Origin: Pectobacterium brasiliense
GTDB taxonomy: Bacteria; Pseudomonadota; Gammaproteobacteria; Enterobacterales; Enterobacteriaceae
Length of the DNA stretch: 64,000 nucleotides
Assembly: GCF_016950255.1 (NCBI RefSeq)
Contig: NZ_JACGFN010000001.1
Span: forward strand, 310,001-374,000
Reading direction: 5' to 3'
The stretch's first letter is position 1. Every line of letters begins with the position of its first letter. The position numbers were made by a program, and so were the translations under genes. A model generated the notes under the pieces. That model saw only the letters and a program-made list of their open reading frames with translations. It did not search any database and was not told where the DNA came from. Of the stretch, positions 11,231-20,399 are shown one piece after another.

Positions 11231-12631
11231 TTAGAAACTGGCGTTCCGTGGTGTGCGTGGGAAAGGAATGACATCGCGCACATTTTGTACACCGGTAACA
11301 TAAGCAATCAATCGTTCAAAACCTAAACCGAAACCGGAATGTGGAATGGTGCCGTAACGACGTAAATCACGATACCACCAGTAGTCTTCTTTATTCAGTC
11401 CCATCTCTTCCAGACGGCTATCCAACTGAGCCAAACGCTCTTCACGCTGAGAGCCACCGATGATTTCACCGATTCCCGGTGCCAAAACATCCATTGCGGC
11501 AACGGTTTTACCGTCGTCATTCATACGCATATAGAAGGCCTTGATATCTTTCGGGTAGTTTTTAACGACAACCGGTGCTTTGAAGTGTTGCTCTGCCAGA
11601 TAACGCTCGTGCTCAGAGGAGAGATCCACGCCCCAGTAAACCGGGTTCTCGAACTGCTGTCCGCAATTTAGCAGTATCTCGACGGCATCGGTGTAATCCA
11701 CCTGTGCGAAATCGGAGCTGACGAATTTTTCCAGTCGAGTGATGGCTTCTTTATCAACGCGCTCAGCAAAGAACGCCATATCATCGGCACGCTCATTCAG
11801 GACGGCCTGGAAAACATATTTCAGCAGGTTTTCGGCCAGCGCCGCGACGTCATCCAAAGAGGCGAAAGCGACTTCCGGTTCGATCATCCAAAACTCAGCC
11901 AGATGGCGACTGGTGTTAGAGTTTTCCGCACGGAACGTTGGGCCAAAGGTATAGACGTTGGACAGCGCACAGGCGTAGGTTTCGCCATTCAGCTGGCCGG
12001 ATACGGTCAGGAACGCTTCTTTACCGAAGAAATCTTCGCTGAAATCCACTTTACCTTGTTCGGTACGTGGCAGGTTTTCCAGATCGAGAGTAGAAACGCG
12101 GAACATTTCACCCGCGCCTTCGGTATCGGATGCGGTAATCAGCGGGGTAGATACCCAGAAGTAACCGTTCTCGTGGAAGAAGCGGTGAATTGCCTGCGCC
12201 AGCGTATGGCGAACGCGGGCAACGGCACCGATCAGATTGGTGCGTGGACGTAAATGCGCCACTTCACGCAGATATTCGATGCTGTGACGCTTTGCCGCCA
12301 TCGGGTAGGTATCGGGATCGTCAACCCAGCCGACAACATTGACGTTGGTGGCTTGCAGCTCGAAGCTCTGTCCTTCACCCGGAGACGCGACGACGTTACC
12401 GGTGATTTCAACGGAGCAACCGGTAGTCAGGCGCAGTACATCATCCTGATAATTGGAGAGATTATTATTAACGACAGCCTGTAATGGATTAAAGCAGGAG
12501 CCGTCATAAACGGCGATAAAGGAGATACCGGCTTTAGAATCTCTCCGGGTACGTACCCAGCCGCGCACGGTGACTTCGCTGTCAACGGCGACACGGCCTT
12601 GCAGTACATCGACTACAGGCACTACGCTCAT
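11231..12631 (-). CDS. asnS: asparaginyl-tRNA synthetase
   Basis: AsnRS is a class IIb aminoacyl-tRNA synthetase that charges tRNA-Asn. It has 466 residues, the same as E. coli. An N-terminal OB-fold anticodon-binding domain spans about 1-100 ([19 protein letters not shown]). The catalytic domain includes class II motif 2 ([19 protein letters not shown]) and motif 3 ([15 protein letters not shown]) near the C-terminus, ending RTPRNASF. It is a single gene with a terminator between it and the porin. pncB lies about 190 bp upstream in the same direction. Confidence 0.98.
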   Translation of the reverse strand: MSVVPVVDVLQGRVAVDSEVTVRGWVRTRRDSKAGISFIAVYDGSCFNPLQAVVNNNLSNYQDDVLRLTTGCSVEITGNVVASPGEGQSFELQATNVNVVGWVDDPDTYPMAAKRHSIEYLREVAHLRPRTNLIGAVARVRHTLAQAIHRFFHENGYFWVSTPLITASDTEGAGEMFRVSTLDLENLPRTEQGKVDFSEDFFGKEAFLTVSGQLNGETYACALSNVYTFGPTFRAENSNTSRHLAEFWMIEPEVAFASLDDVAALAENLLKYVFQAVLNERADDMAFFAERVDKEAITRLEKFVSSDFAQVDYTDAVEILLNCGQQFENPVYWGVDLSSEHERYLAEQHFKAPVVVKNYPKDIKAFYMRMNDDGKTVAAMDVLAPGIGEIIGGSQREERLAQLDSRLEEMGLNKEDYWWYRDLRRYGTIPHSGFGLGFERLIAYVTGVQNVRDVIPFPRTPRNASF

Positions 12632-12823
12632 AAAATTCTCTCTTTAATTAATCGTGTTTAAGAAAAATATCGTGGTTAAAACGCTAAATGGCCCAATCCG
12701 AGCCATTTGCTATGTTACTTGCGATGCAACAGGACACAAGCAGAAATCACCGGAATGGCGCGAAGTTTTCGCTCATGCCGGTGAGTCTGCTGCAAAGTTG
12801 GTCAACATCTAAAGGGGAAAGCC

Positions 12824-14029
12824 TTAACTGGCCTTTTTCACGCGGGGTAAGTCAAACGCTTTGCGTAACTCACACACGAAGTTCTGATCCTGGCAGATGG
12901 TTTTCCCTGGGCTATCGGAGAGTTTTGCCACCGGCTTGCCGTTGCATTCCACCAGCTTGATGACGATGTTTAGCGGTTTTACGCCGGGGATATCACACGT
13001 CAGGCGCGTACCGATACCAAACACCAGATTCACGCGCTGTCCGAAATGACGATATAGCGACAGCGCTTTATCCAGATTCAGATTATCGGAGAAGACCAGT
13101 GTTTTGCTCATCGGATCGATGTTCAGGCGCTGATAATGCGCAATGGCTTTTTCGCCCCAATCGACCGGATCGCCGGAATCGTGACGCAACCCCTGATAGG
13201 CTTCGGCAAACGGCAAATCGAAATCACGCAGGAAGGCATCCATCGTGATGCAGTCGGTCAACGCAATACCTAAATGTGTGGGATATTCCCGTAGCCACAT
13301 TTGTAGCGCGGCGCGCTGGCTGTTTGCCAGCGTCGGACTAATCTGCTGATGCGCCTGAAACCACTCATGTGCCTGCGTGCCGACAGGCGTGATATCCAAA
13401 CGGCGTGCCAGATCGTAATTGCTGGTGCCGATGAGATAAGGGAAGTCGGCTCGCAGCGTCGTAACAATCGTCTGCTGGACATCACGAGAGAAACGCCGAC
13501 GTGTGCCGAAATCCATTAACTTGAACCGACTGAGATCTACATCCGCGCTGTTCTGGCGAAAGCTCTCCAGTGAGGCAGACAGTTGGGTGAGTGCCAGCTC
13601 AGTCGTGATGTGAGGTGAACGATCGCGATGCACGACTTCACTGATCACGGCCAGCAAGGGAACTTCCCACAAAATCACTTCACGCCATGGCCCGGTGATG
13701 CGGATATCCAGTTTGCCCGCATGATTCTTGATCGAAACCTGCTGCGGATTAAAACGGAAGTCCCGCAACCAGTGGAGATAATCTGACTTAAAGAACGGCA
13801 GAGAAGAAAGATAGGTGAATTCATCGTCACTCAATGACAAGAAACGCATCAGATTGACCTGATGGGCTATCTCATCAGCGTAAACGCCTAATAACTCATC
13901 ACCGCGACAGCGAAATTCAGCCGCAACGTCGACATCATAATAGTGATGATACACCGCCTGTTGCATGTGCAGCTTGTAGGCATCGGTATCCAGCAATGAG
14001 TGCAGAATCGGGGAAGTGTGCAAAGTCAT
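12824..14029 (-). CDS. pncB: nicotinate phosphoribosyltransferase
   Basis: PncB makes nicotinate mononucleotide from nicotinate and PRPP with ATP hydrolysis, the entry step of NAD salvage. The 401 residues match the E. coli length. It begins [22 protein letters not shown], with the substrate-site motif DTDAYK, and contains [15 protein letters not shown] and a PRPP-site stretch [12 protein letters not shown]. Between pncB and asnS (12748-12784) an imperfect inverted repeat with CACCGG/CCGGTG ends lies downstream of pncB but lacks a T-run. In E. coli this gene is repressed by NadR. I saw no convincing NadR box here. It is divergent from pepN. Confidence 0.96.
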   Translation of the reverse strand: MTLHTSPILHSLLDTDAYKLHMQQAVYHHYYDVDVAAEFRCRGDELLGVYADEIAHQVNLMRFLSLSDDEFTYLSSLPFFKSDYLHWLRDFRFNPQQVSIKNHAGKLDIRITGPWREVILWEVPLLAVISEVVHRDRSPHITTELALTQLSASLESFRQNSADVDLSRFKLMDFGTRRRFSRDVQQTIVTTLRADFPYLIGTSNYDLARRLDITPVGTQAHEWFQAHQQISPTLANSQRAALQMWLREYPTHLGIALTDCITMDAFLRDFDLPFAEAYQGLRHDSGDPVDWGEKAIAHYQRLNIDPMSKTLVFSDNLNLDKALSLYRHFGQRVNLVFGIGTRLTCDIPGVKPLNIVIKLVECNGKPVAKLSDSPGKTICQDQNFVCELRKAFDLPRVKKAS

Positions 14030-14252
14030 AATGCGTTACAGCATCCTTGTAAGATGCCTATCCACCATTGGGACAATCAGCAATGTTCGATCAGTATACC
14101 TTGATTATCTGTTTATTACATTACGACAACATAGCGAGACGTGCGGGAATGAACCACGGTACGATGATTATCCTCATTATTTTGTCGTGGTAACATTAAG
14201 ATAACAGGCTTAGACTTGATCTTTGATGTTTATGACGAGGTGGAAACTTTAT

Positions 14253-16868
14253 ATGAATCAACAGCCGCAAATAAAATATCGCCATGACTACCGTGCGCCG
14301 GATTACACCATTACCGACATTGCACTGGATTTCGATCTCGATGCCGAAAAGACTCACGTAAAAGCCGTTAGTCAGGTGGTGTTGCAGGGGGACGCTGGCG
14401 CGCCGTTGAAGCTGGATGGCGAAGGGCTGAAACTGATTAGCCTGAGCGTTGATGGTCAGCCGTGGACACACTACCAGCAGCAGGATGATGGCCTGATTCT
14501 GACGCAATTACCTGCGCGTTTCACGCTCAGCATCGAAACGGAAATTAATCCCGCCGCTAATAGCGCGCTGGAAGGGTTATACCTCTCTGGCGACGCGCTC
14601 TGTACGCAGTGTGAGGCCGAAGGGTTCCGCCACATTACTTATTATCTCGACCGACCGGATGTATTGGCGAAATTTACGACGCGCATCACTGCGGATAAAG
14701 CTCGCTATCCTTATTTACTCTCTAACGGCAATCGTATCGCACAAGGGGAGCTGGAAGGCGGCCGCCACTGGATTGAGTGGCAGGATCCTTTCCCGAAACC
14801 CGCTTATCTGTTTGCGCTGGTTGCTGGCGATTTTGATGTCCTTCAGGATCGCTTTACGACACGTTCTGGCCGCGATGTGGCACTGGAGCTGTATGTTGAC
14901 CGTGGCAACCTCGATCGTGCTGGTTGGGCGATGACCTCGTTGAAGAATTCGATGAAGTGGGACGAAGAGCGCTTCGGTCTGGAATACGATCTCGACATCT
15001 ATATGATCGTCGCCGTTGATTTCTTCAACATGGGGGCGATGGAAAACAAAGGGCTGAACGTATTCAACTCTAAATACGTGCTGGCCAAGGCGGAAACCGC
15101 GACGGATAAAGACTATCTGAATATTGAAGCGGTGATCGGCCATGAATATTTCCACAACTGGACGGGTAACCGCGTCACCTGCCGCGACTGGTTTCAGCTT
15201 AGCCTGAAAGAAGGGCTGACGGTGTTCCGCGATCAGGAGTTCAGCTCCGATCTGGGTTCGCGCCCAGTGAACCGTATTGATAACGTGCGTGTGATGCGCG
15301 GCGCGCAGTTTGCCGAAGATGCCAGCCCGATGTCGCATCCGATTCGTCCCGATCAGGTGATCGAGATGAATAACTTCTACACGCTGACGGTCTATGAAAA
15401 AGGATCGGAAGTGATCCGCATGATGCACACCTTATTAGGTGAAGAAGGCTTCCAGGCCGGTATTCGTCTATATTTTGAGCGTCACGACGGCAGCGCGGCA
15501 ACCTGTGATGACTTTGTGCTGGCGATGGAAGATGCCTCCGGTGTCGATCTCACGCAGTTCCGCCGCTGGTACAGCCAATCGGGCACGCCGGTGCTGACTG
15601 TACGTGATGATTACGATCCGCAGACGCAACAATATCTGCTGAGCGTGAGCCAGATAACCCCAGTCGGTGCCGACAAACAGCCAAAGCTGCCGCTGCATAT
15701 TCCGTTGGATATCGAACTGTACGATCCGCAAGGGCAGGTCATTCCGCTACAGAAAGACGGCCAACTGTTGGCGTCGGTGCTTAATGTGACCGAATCCGAA
15801 CAGACGTTCATTTTCGATCAGGTGCCTTGCCGCCCGATTCCTTCTTTATTACGTGAGTTCTCTGCGCCGGTAAAATTGAACTATGCCTGGAGCGATGAAC
15901 AACTGACGTTCCTGATGCGCCACGCCAGCAATGCGTTCTCACGTTGGGATGCGGCACAGAGCCTGCTGGCCAACTACATTCGTCTGAACGTTTCCCGCTA
16001 TCAGCAGAAACAGCCGCTTTCCGTGCCGATGCATGTTGTGGATGCTTTCCGTGGCGTGTTGCTGGATGAAAAGCTAGATCCGATGCTGGCTTCTCAGATT
16101 CTGACATTGCCGAGCGAAAACGAGATTGCCGAGCTGTTTGACATCATTGATCCGACGGCGATCGCTGCTGTACGCGAAAGCATGACGCGTACGATGGCGA
16201 AAGAGATGGCGGATGAATGGCTGGCGGTATACCACGCAAATCACGCGCCGCAATATCGCATCGAACACGCGGATATGGGTAAACGAGCACTACGCAACGT
16301 CTGCCTGCATTATCTGGCATTCAACGATGCCGATCAGGCGAATAAACTGGTGCAGGCGCAGTTCCGTCAGGCGGATAACATGACCGATTCGTTGGCGGCG
16401 CTGTCGGCGGCGGTTGAGGCTCAGCTGCCGGTGCGTGATGACCTGCTGACGCAGTTTGATAACCGCTGGCATCAGGATGGCTTGGTCATGGATAAATGGT
16501 TTGTGCTGCAAGCGACCAGCCCGGCAGCCGATGTGCTGACCCGCGTGCGCGAGCTGCTGCAACACCGTTCATTCAGCCTGAACAATCCTAACCGCTTGCG
16601 TTCGCTGGTGGGGGCGTTTGCGGCCTCGAATCCGTCGGCTTTCCATGCGGAAGACGGCAGCGGTTATCGCTTCCTGACGGAGATTCTGGCCGATCTAAAC
16701 ACCCGTAATCCGCAGGTTGCGGCACGGGTGATCGAACCGTTGATCCGTCTGAAACGCTATGATGCTAAACGTCAGGCGCAAATGCGCCAGGCGTTGGAGC
16801 AACTGAAGACGTTGGAAAATCTGTCTGGCGATCTGTTCGAGAAGATCAGCAAGGCACTGCAAGATTAA
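14253..16868 (+). CDS. pepN: aminopeptidase N
   Basis: PepN is a broad-specificity M1 zinc aminopeptidase of the cytoplasm involved in peptide turnover. From ATG 14253 it has 871 residues (E. coli 870), starting MNQQPQIKYRHDYRAPDYTI. An in-frame ATG ten codons upstream gives an unrelated extension. The exopeptidase motif GAMEN and the zinc motif HEYFHNW, with its downstream Glu in LKEGLTVF, are intact. A long C-terminal helical domain follows from about residue 550. A perfect 11-bp inverted repeat just after the stop (16890-16918) lacks a T-run. The gene appears monocistronic and divergent from pncB. Confidence 0.97.
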   Translation: MNQQPQIKYRHDYRAPDYTITDIALDFDLDAEKTHVKAVSQVVLQGDAGAPLKLDGEGLKLISLSVDGQPWTHYQQQDDGLILTQLPARFTLSIETEINPAANSALEGLYLSGDALCTQCEAEGFRHITYYLDRPDVLAKFTTRITADKARYPYLLSNGNRIAQGELEGGRHWIEWQDPFPKPAYLFALVAGDFDVLQDRFTTRSGRDVALELYVDRGNLDRAGWAMTSLKNSMKWDEERFGLEYDLDIYMIVAVDFFNMGAMENKGLNVFNSKYVLAKAETATDKDYLNIEAVIGHEYFHNWTGNRVTCRDWFQLSLKEGLTVFRDQEFSSDLGSRPVNRIDNVRVMRGAQFAEDASPMSHPIRPDQVIEMNNFYTLTVYEKGSEVIRMMHTLLGEEGFQAGIRLYFERHDGSAATCDDFVLAMEDASGVDLTQFRRWYSQSGTPVLTVRDDYDPQTQQYLLSVSQITPVGADKQPKLPLHIPLDIELYDPQGQVIPLQKDGQLLASVLNVTESEQTFIFDQVPCRPIPSLLREFSAPVKLNYAWSDEQLTFLMRHASNAFSRWDAAQSLLANYIRLNVSRYQQKQPLSVPMHVVDAFRGVLLDEKLDPMLASQILTLPSENEIAELFDIIDPTAIAAVRESMTRTMAKEMADEWLAVYHANHAPQYRIEHADMGKRALRNVCLHYLAFNDADQANKLVQAQFRQADNMTDSLAALSAAVEAQLPVRDDLLTQFDNRWHQDGLVMDKWFVLQATSPAADVLTRVRELLQHRSFSLNNPNRLRSLVGAFAASNPSAFHAEDGSGYRFLTEILADLNTRNPQVAARVIEPLIRLKRYDAKRQAQMRQALEQLKTLENLSGDLFEKISKALQD

Positions 16869-16889
16869 TCCTGCCACGCGATTAGCACA

Positions 16890-16918
16890 GCCACACGCGG
16901 TATCCTGCCGCGTGTGGC
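16890..16918 (+). other. hairpin downstream of pepN
   Basis: GCCACACGCGG (16890-16900) and CCGCGTGTGGC (16908-16918) form a perfect 11-bp stem with a 7-nt loop 22 bp after the pepN stop. The sequence after it is not T-rich, so it may be a factor-assisted terminator or mRNA-end stabiliser. Confidence 0.6.
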
Positions 16919-16947
16919 GATAATTCCCGCATCACGATTCCCAGCTC

Positions 16948-16963
16948 CCGCAAACGTTTTACT
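16948..16963. promoter_or_regulatory. PurR-like operator upstream of pyrD
   Basis: CCGCAAACGTTTTACT matches the PurR consensus (ACGCAAACGTTTNCNT) at all but two specified positions. pyrD is a known PurR target in E. coli. Here the site lies about 350 bp before the pyrD start, with repeats in between, so a role at pyrD is only inferred. Confidence 0.45.
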
Positions 16964-17035
16964 TTCCGCAAAGATGGAATTACCATCACCGACCGTGAAT
17001 TCACAATCTTAGATTGTGACGATTATTTTTGCGGA
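16964..17035. repeat. nested inverted repeats upstream of pyrD
   Basis: An outer pair TTCCGCAAA (16964-16972) and TTTGCGGAA (17027-17035) encloses an inner perfect hairpin TCACAATC/GATTGTGA (17001-17008 and 17012-17019). The arrangement looks like a small structured or mobile repeat. Function unknown. Confidence 0.5.
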
Positions 17036-17044
17036 ATGATAACG

Positions 17045-17220
17045 GTGGTAGGGGATAGAAGAGTAAAGCGTCCGCGCCAGGGACAAAAGCGTCAGGAACG
17101 CTTTTGAACGTCGCTTGCGACGGCCCTGAAAGGGTGAATCTCAGGGATGAGATTCATATCTGCGCGGCTCGAGCTTACAGGGATGTACTTGCAGCGTCTT
17201 TACGATCTATCCCTTACCAC
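17045..17220. mobile_element. MITE-like element with terminal inverted repeats
   Basis: The ends are imperfect inverted repeats: GTGGTAGGGGATAGA on the left (from 17045) matches the reverse complement of the right end (to 17220), GTGGTAAGGGATAGA, and the match resumes at GTAAAG. The 176-bp interior has three more perfect inverted repeats: CAAAAGCGT/ACGCTTTTG (17084-17106), CGTCGC/GCGACG (17109-17122) and TGAATCTCA/TGAGATTCA (17135-17156). There is no open frame of note. This is the layout of a non-autonomous miniature element or dispersed structured repeat. No clear target-site duplication is visible. It lies between the PurR-like box and pyrD. Confidence 0.6.
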
Positions 17221-17313
17221 AGCGTGACGTACGTTATTATCAAGCGCTAATCCACTATTGCTTACTTCCAGCGTAGGCAAGATACCTTTGCGATAGGGAT
17301 CTCAGGAGACAAT

Positions 17314-18324
17314 ATGTTCTATCCCGTTATCAAAAAAGCCCTGTTTCAGCTCGATCCAGAGCGAGCACATGAGCTGACCTTCCAACAATTACGCCGTATT
17401 ACCAACACGCCTTTTGAATTTCTCGTCCGCCAATCTGTTCCGACTAAACCCGTTACCTGCATGGGATTATCTTTTAAAAACCCACTCGGTCTGGCGGCGG
17501 GATTAGATAAAGACGGCGAATGTATTGATGCGTTAGGCGCAATGGGATTTGGTTTTATTGAAGTAGGGACGGTAACGCCGCGTCCACAATCTGGTAATGA
17601 CAAACCAAGATTATTCCGCGTAGTGGAAGCGGAAGGATTGATCAACCGGATGGGGTTTAATAATAAAGGCGTGGATTATCTGGTCGAGAATGTAAAGAAA
17701 ACACGTTTTGGCGGTGTATTAGGGATCAACATCGGCAAGAATAAAGATACGCCGGTTGAGCAAGGCAAAGACGATTATTTGATCTGCATGGATAAGGTTT
17801 ATCCTCACGCAGGCTATATCGCGATCAACATTTCGTCACCCAATACGCCGGGATTACGCAGCCTGCAATATGGTGAAGCGCTGGACGATCTTTTACTGGC
17901 GATAAAGAACAAGCAGACAGAATTAAAAGATAAGCATCAGAAATATGTTCCCGTGGCGGTAAAGATCGCGCCGGATCTTTCTGAAGAGGAATTGATCCAA
18001 ATTGCCGACAGTCTGGTTCGCCATAACATCGACGGCGTGATTGCCACCAATACGACACTCGATAGAAAACTGATTCAGGGATTAAACCACTGCGGGCAAA
18101 CCGGAGGATTAAGTGGACGTCCGTTGCAGACAAGCAGCACGGAAATTATCCGCCGTTTGTCACAGGAATTAGCGGGACGTTTACCGATTATTGGCGTTGG
18201 AGGAATTGATTCTTTGGTCGCGGCACGCGAAAAAATGGCGGCTGGCGCATCGCTGGTACAGATATATTCAGGCTTTATTTTCCACGGCCCACGCCTGATT
18301 AAAGATATCGTTACACATATTTAA
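17314..18324 (+). CDS. pyrD: dihydroorotate dehydrogenase (quinone), class 2
   Basis: PyrD is the FMN enzyme at the inner membrane that oxidises dihydroorotate to orotate with ubiquinone as acceptor, the fourth step of pyrimidine synthesis. Its 336 residues equal the E. coli length. The N-terminal helices typical of class 2 ([21 protein letters not shown]) provide membrane association. The catalytic serine lies in [17 protein letters not shown]-binding stretches include [10 protein letters not shown] and GVGGID. The start has a good ribosome binding site (AGGAGAC). A hairpin TTGCTTAC/GTAGGCAA (17258-17280) lies in the leader. In E. coli pyrD is controlled through a leader hairpin, so a similar role here is possible but unproven. 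Confidence 0.97.
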   Translation: MFYPVIKKALFQLDPERAHELTFQQLRRITNTPFEFLVRQSVPTKPVTCMGLSFKNPLGLAAGLDKDGECIDALGAMGFGFIEVGTVTPRPQSGNDKPRLFRVVEAEGLINRMGFNNKGVDYLVENVKKTRFGGVLGINIGKNKDTPVEQGKDDYLICMDKVYPHAGYIAINISSPNTPGLRSLQYGEALDDLLLAIKNKQTELKDKHQKYVPVAVKIAPDLSEEELIQIADSLVRHNIDGVIATNTTLDRKLIQGLNHCGQTGGLSGRPLQTSSTEIIRRLSQELAGRLPIIGVGGIDSLVAAREKMAAGASLVQIYSGFIFHGPRLIKDIVTHI

Positions 18325-18345
18325 TCCGAAATGCCTTTCATTTTT

Positions 18346-18376
18346 AGCTGGGGGTTTATTTATCCCCCCGGCTAGT
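18346..18376 (+). terminator. probable pyrD terminator
   Basis: AGCTGGGGG pairs with CCCCCCGGCT around an AT loop, 22 bp after pyrD. The following sequence is moderately T-rich (AGTCTATATTTT), so this is a weaker candidate than the others. Confidence 0.5.
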
Positions 18377-18525
18377 CTATATTTTATCCGTTTGCGTAAA
18401 TAATCTATCAACTGATGACAGATCTTCTTGCCGCAATGTTTGTGACGATGAACGATTATTGTGATGTGAGAAAACACAATCAGCTATTTCTGATATTTCT
18501 ACTGTGAAGACGAAGGGTAAATAAT

Positions 18526-19113
18526 ATGAAGTTAAAACCTGACGATAACTGGCGCTGGTATTTTGATACCGAACACGACCGCCTGATGTTGGATTTGGCT
18601 AATGGCATGTTATTCCGTTCTCGTTTTCCGTCTAAAATGCTAACGCCGGATGCATTCAATGAATGTGCATTCTGTGTCGACGATGCCGCGTTATTTTTTA
18701 CCTATAACGACAAATGTCAGAAAGCGGCACTGCATCGCGACCTCCAGGGCGAATTAGTTCTTAATGCGCTGGTCGCAAGCCGATTCCTAAAACCGCTTAT
18801 GCCAAAAAGCTGGCACTTTATTCAACAGCCGGATGCCGTAACGTATTCGCCGCAGGCAGGTGATGTTGTACAAGTACAACTCACTGAAACCCATGAAACG
18901 GCCTGTTTTCTGGTGGCGGAAGCCGGGGATAAAGCCTGCCTCTGTCTGCTGGCACAAGAACAGCTGTCATTAAGTGGAAAAACCATGGGGCTGGGTGACG
19001 CCATAAAAATCATGCACGACAGACTCATGCCTGCCGTCGTTCAGAATAGGGTTGAGTGGGAAACCACGTTGGGTGAAGGCACGTCGGCGTTTGAGTACGC
19101 CAAGGTGGTCTAA
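18526..19113 (+). CDS. zapC: ZapC, FtsZ-ring associated protein
   Basis: ZapC binds FtsZ and promotes bundling of its protofilaments, stabilising the division ring at midcell. The 195-residue protein starts [20 protein letters not shown] and contains [32 protein letters not shown] and [13 protein letters not shown], all matching E. coli YcbW/ZapC (180 aa) from memory. The C-terminus ([12 protein letters not shown]) is somewhat longer and divergent. No enzymatic motif is expected. It stands alone between pyrD and the convergent ycbX. Confidence 0.93.
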   Translation: MKLKPDDNWRWYFDTEHDRLMLDLANGMLFRSRFPSKMLTPDAFNECAFCVDDAALFFTYNDKCQKAALHRDLQGELVLNALVASRFLKPLMPKSWHFIQQPDAVTYSPQAGDVVQVQLTETHETACFLVAEAGDKACLCLLAQEQLSLSGKTMGLGDAIKIMHDRLMPAVVQNRVEWETTLGEGTSAFEYAKVV

Positions 19114-19122
19114 ACCCTCGGC

Positions 19123-19158
19123 TATACTCGTCAGACTTCAAACTGCATGTATGCTGGC
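19123..19158. repeat. fragment of a dispersed intergenic repeat (copy A)
   Basis: TATACTCGTCAGACTTCAAA starts here and shares 17 of its first 18 bases with 52608-52626. It lies in the short gap between convergent zapC and ycbX. I recall similar sequence as a frequent intergenic motif in this bacterial group, which is not verifiable here. Confidence 0.5.
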
Positions 19159-19185
19159 TTTTCTTCGACTATTGCAGATGCTTTT

Positions 19186-20289
19186 TTATTGCAAATGAAG
19201 GTCACTCTGCGGGATACAGCTACAGGTAAGAACCTCGCCGTTTTCTCTGATGGCACTTTGCTTCAGCGCGGAAACTTCTCCGCTGACTAACGTCAATTTA
19301 CAGCAACCGCACAGTCCTGCCCGACAAGAATAGGGGATTCGAATACCCTGTTGCTCCAACTGCTCCAGTAAAATCTGCTGATTGTTCCCTTGTAACGATT
19401 TTCCCTGATAGTGAAGGGTGACGGCCTGTTCGCTTTTTTCGGGAACGACAAGGCTTTCGACCACCTGACCAGAACCATAAGGACGCGGCGGTTTGGTCGC
19501 TAAGACTTCTAGCGTATCGCCCACGCGAATGATGCCCGTATTTCTGGCGACCAGGTTTTGCCCGAAATCAACGTCGCCGTTGTCGGCAGTACGGAAAGAT
19601 TGCAGCGTTGCCAGCGGTTCTCCTGAGGGGTGCTTTCGGCCACGTTCGATGCTGACGGTGGTGAAAATGCAGCGGCTACAGGGTTTGACGACGTCAAAAA
19701 TAACCTCGCCAATCCGAATGGTCTTCCAACTGTCTTCGGCAAAGGCTTCCGCGCCTGTCACGACCAGATTGGGGCGAAACTGTTCGATTTTTATACCGGC
19801 GGAACAGCGCTGGCGCAGCGCCTGAAATGAAGCATCATTAATTAACAGAAACGGATAGCCATCGGCAAATGCCAGAGGAACATCAGGATAATGCTTAACT
19901 CGCCGCGATGGCTCATTGCCCACCCAGCGAAGCTGTACGGCACGTTGGAAATAATGGCTTAACCAGACGTTGATAGCGTCAGGGGCGACGAGCGCCGTAA
20001 AGTGCGTTCCCCAGACTTCTGTCGGCTGAGGTGCCTCGGTGAAGTCGGCAAAACGTATTGTGGCTGTTTGACCATCCGGCGCGGCAATAAACAGTCCATC
20101 GGGTAACAAGGCGGGAGTAAATAACACCATCTGCGGATACTGGCGGGCAGTAATAAATGTGCCATCCGATTCGGTAATCATGAAGGCACGATCGTTCGCC
20201 AAACCGCTGACAGACGCCATCGCGTGGGACAGCTGTAGTCCCCGCATCGATTTTACCGGATGAATATAAAGCCGCGTTACGCCAATCAC
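19186..20289 (-). CDS. ycbX: YcbX, MOSC-domain protein with 2Fe-2S ferredoxin domain
   Basis: YcbX is a molybdenum-cofactor sulfurase-like (MOSC) protein which in E. coli takes part in reduction of N-hydroxylated base analogues. An N-terminal MOSC beta-barrel domain ([13 protein letters not shown]) precedes the MOSC core with the conserved Cys in [14 protein letters not shown]-terminal plant-type ferredoxin domain has the cluster cysteines in [12 protein letters not shown] and LTCSCIP. The first possible codon, TTG at 20307, lacks support. The GTG at 20289 has AAGGAACAGG upstream and aligns with the E. coli start ([12 protein letters not shown]), giving 367 residues. It is divergent from rlmKL. 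Confidence 0.92.
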   Translation of the reverse strand: MIGVTRLYIHPVKSMRGLQLSHAMASVSGLANDRAFMITESDGTFITARQYPQMVLFTPALLPDGLFIAAPDGQTATIRFADFTEAPQPTEVWGTHFTALVAPDAINVWLSHYFQRAVQLRWVGNEPSRRVKHYPDVPLAFADGYPFLLINDASFQALRQRCSAGIKIEQFRPNLVVTGAEAFAEDSWKTIRIGEVIFDVVKPCSRCIFTTVSIERGRKHPSGEPLATLQSFRTADNGDVDFGQNLVARNTGIIRVGDTLEVLATKPPRPYGSGQVVESLVVPEKSEQAVTLHYQGKSLQGNNQQILLEQLEQQGIRIPYSCRAGLCGCCKLTLVSGEVSALKQSAIRENGEVLTCSCIPQSDLHLQ

Positions 20290-20399
20290 TGACCTGTTCC
20301 TTGCCAAAGTAAAACGGCAACTTTATGACAAGCGTCTCGGATTAGCTATAATGCGCCTCAATTTCTTTTATGAATCTATTTTTTGGTGATAGTGACGAC

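Noticed and set aside
14088..14125. Possible NadR box (TGTTTA half) between pncB and pepN
   Set aside because: Only one half-site matches; the second half fits at two of six positions.
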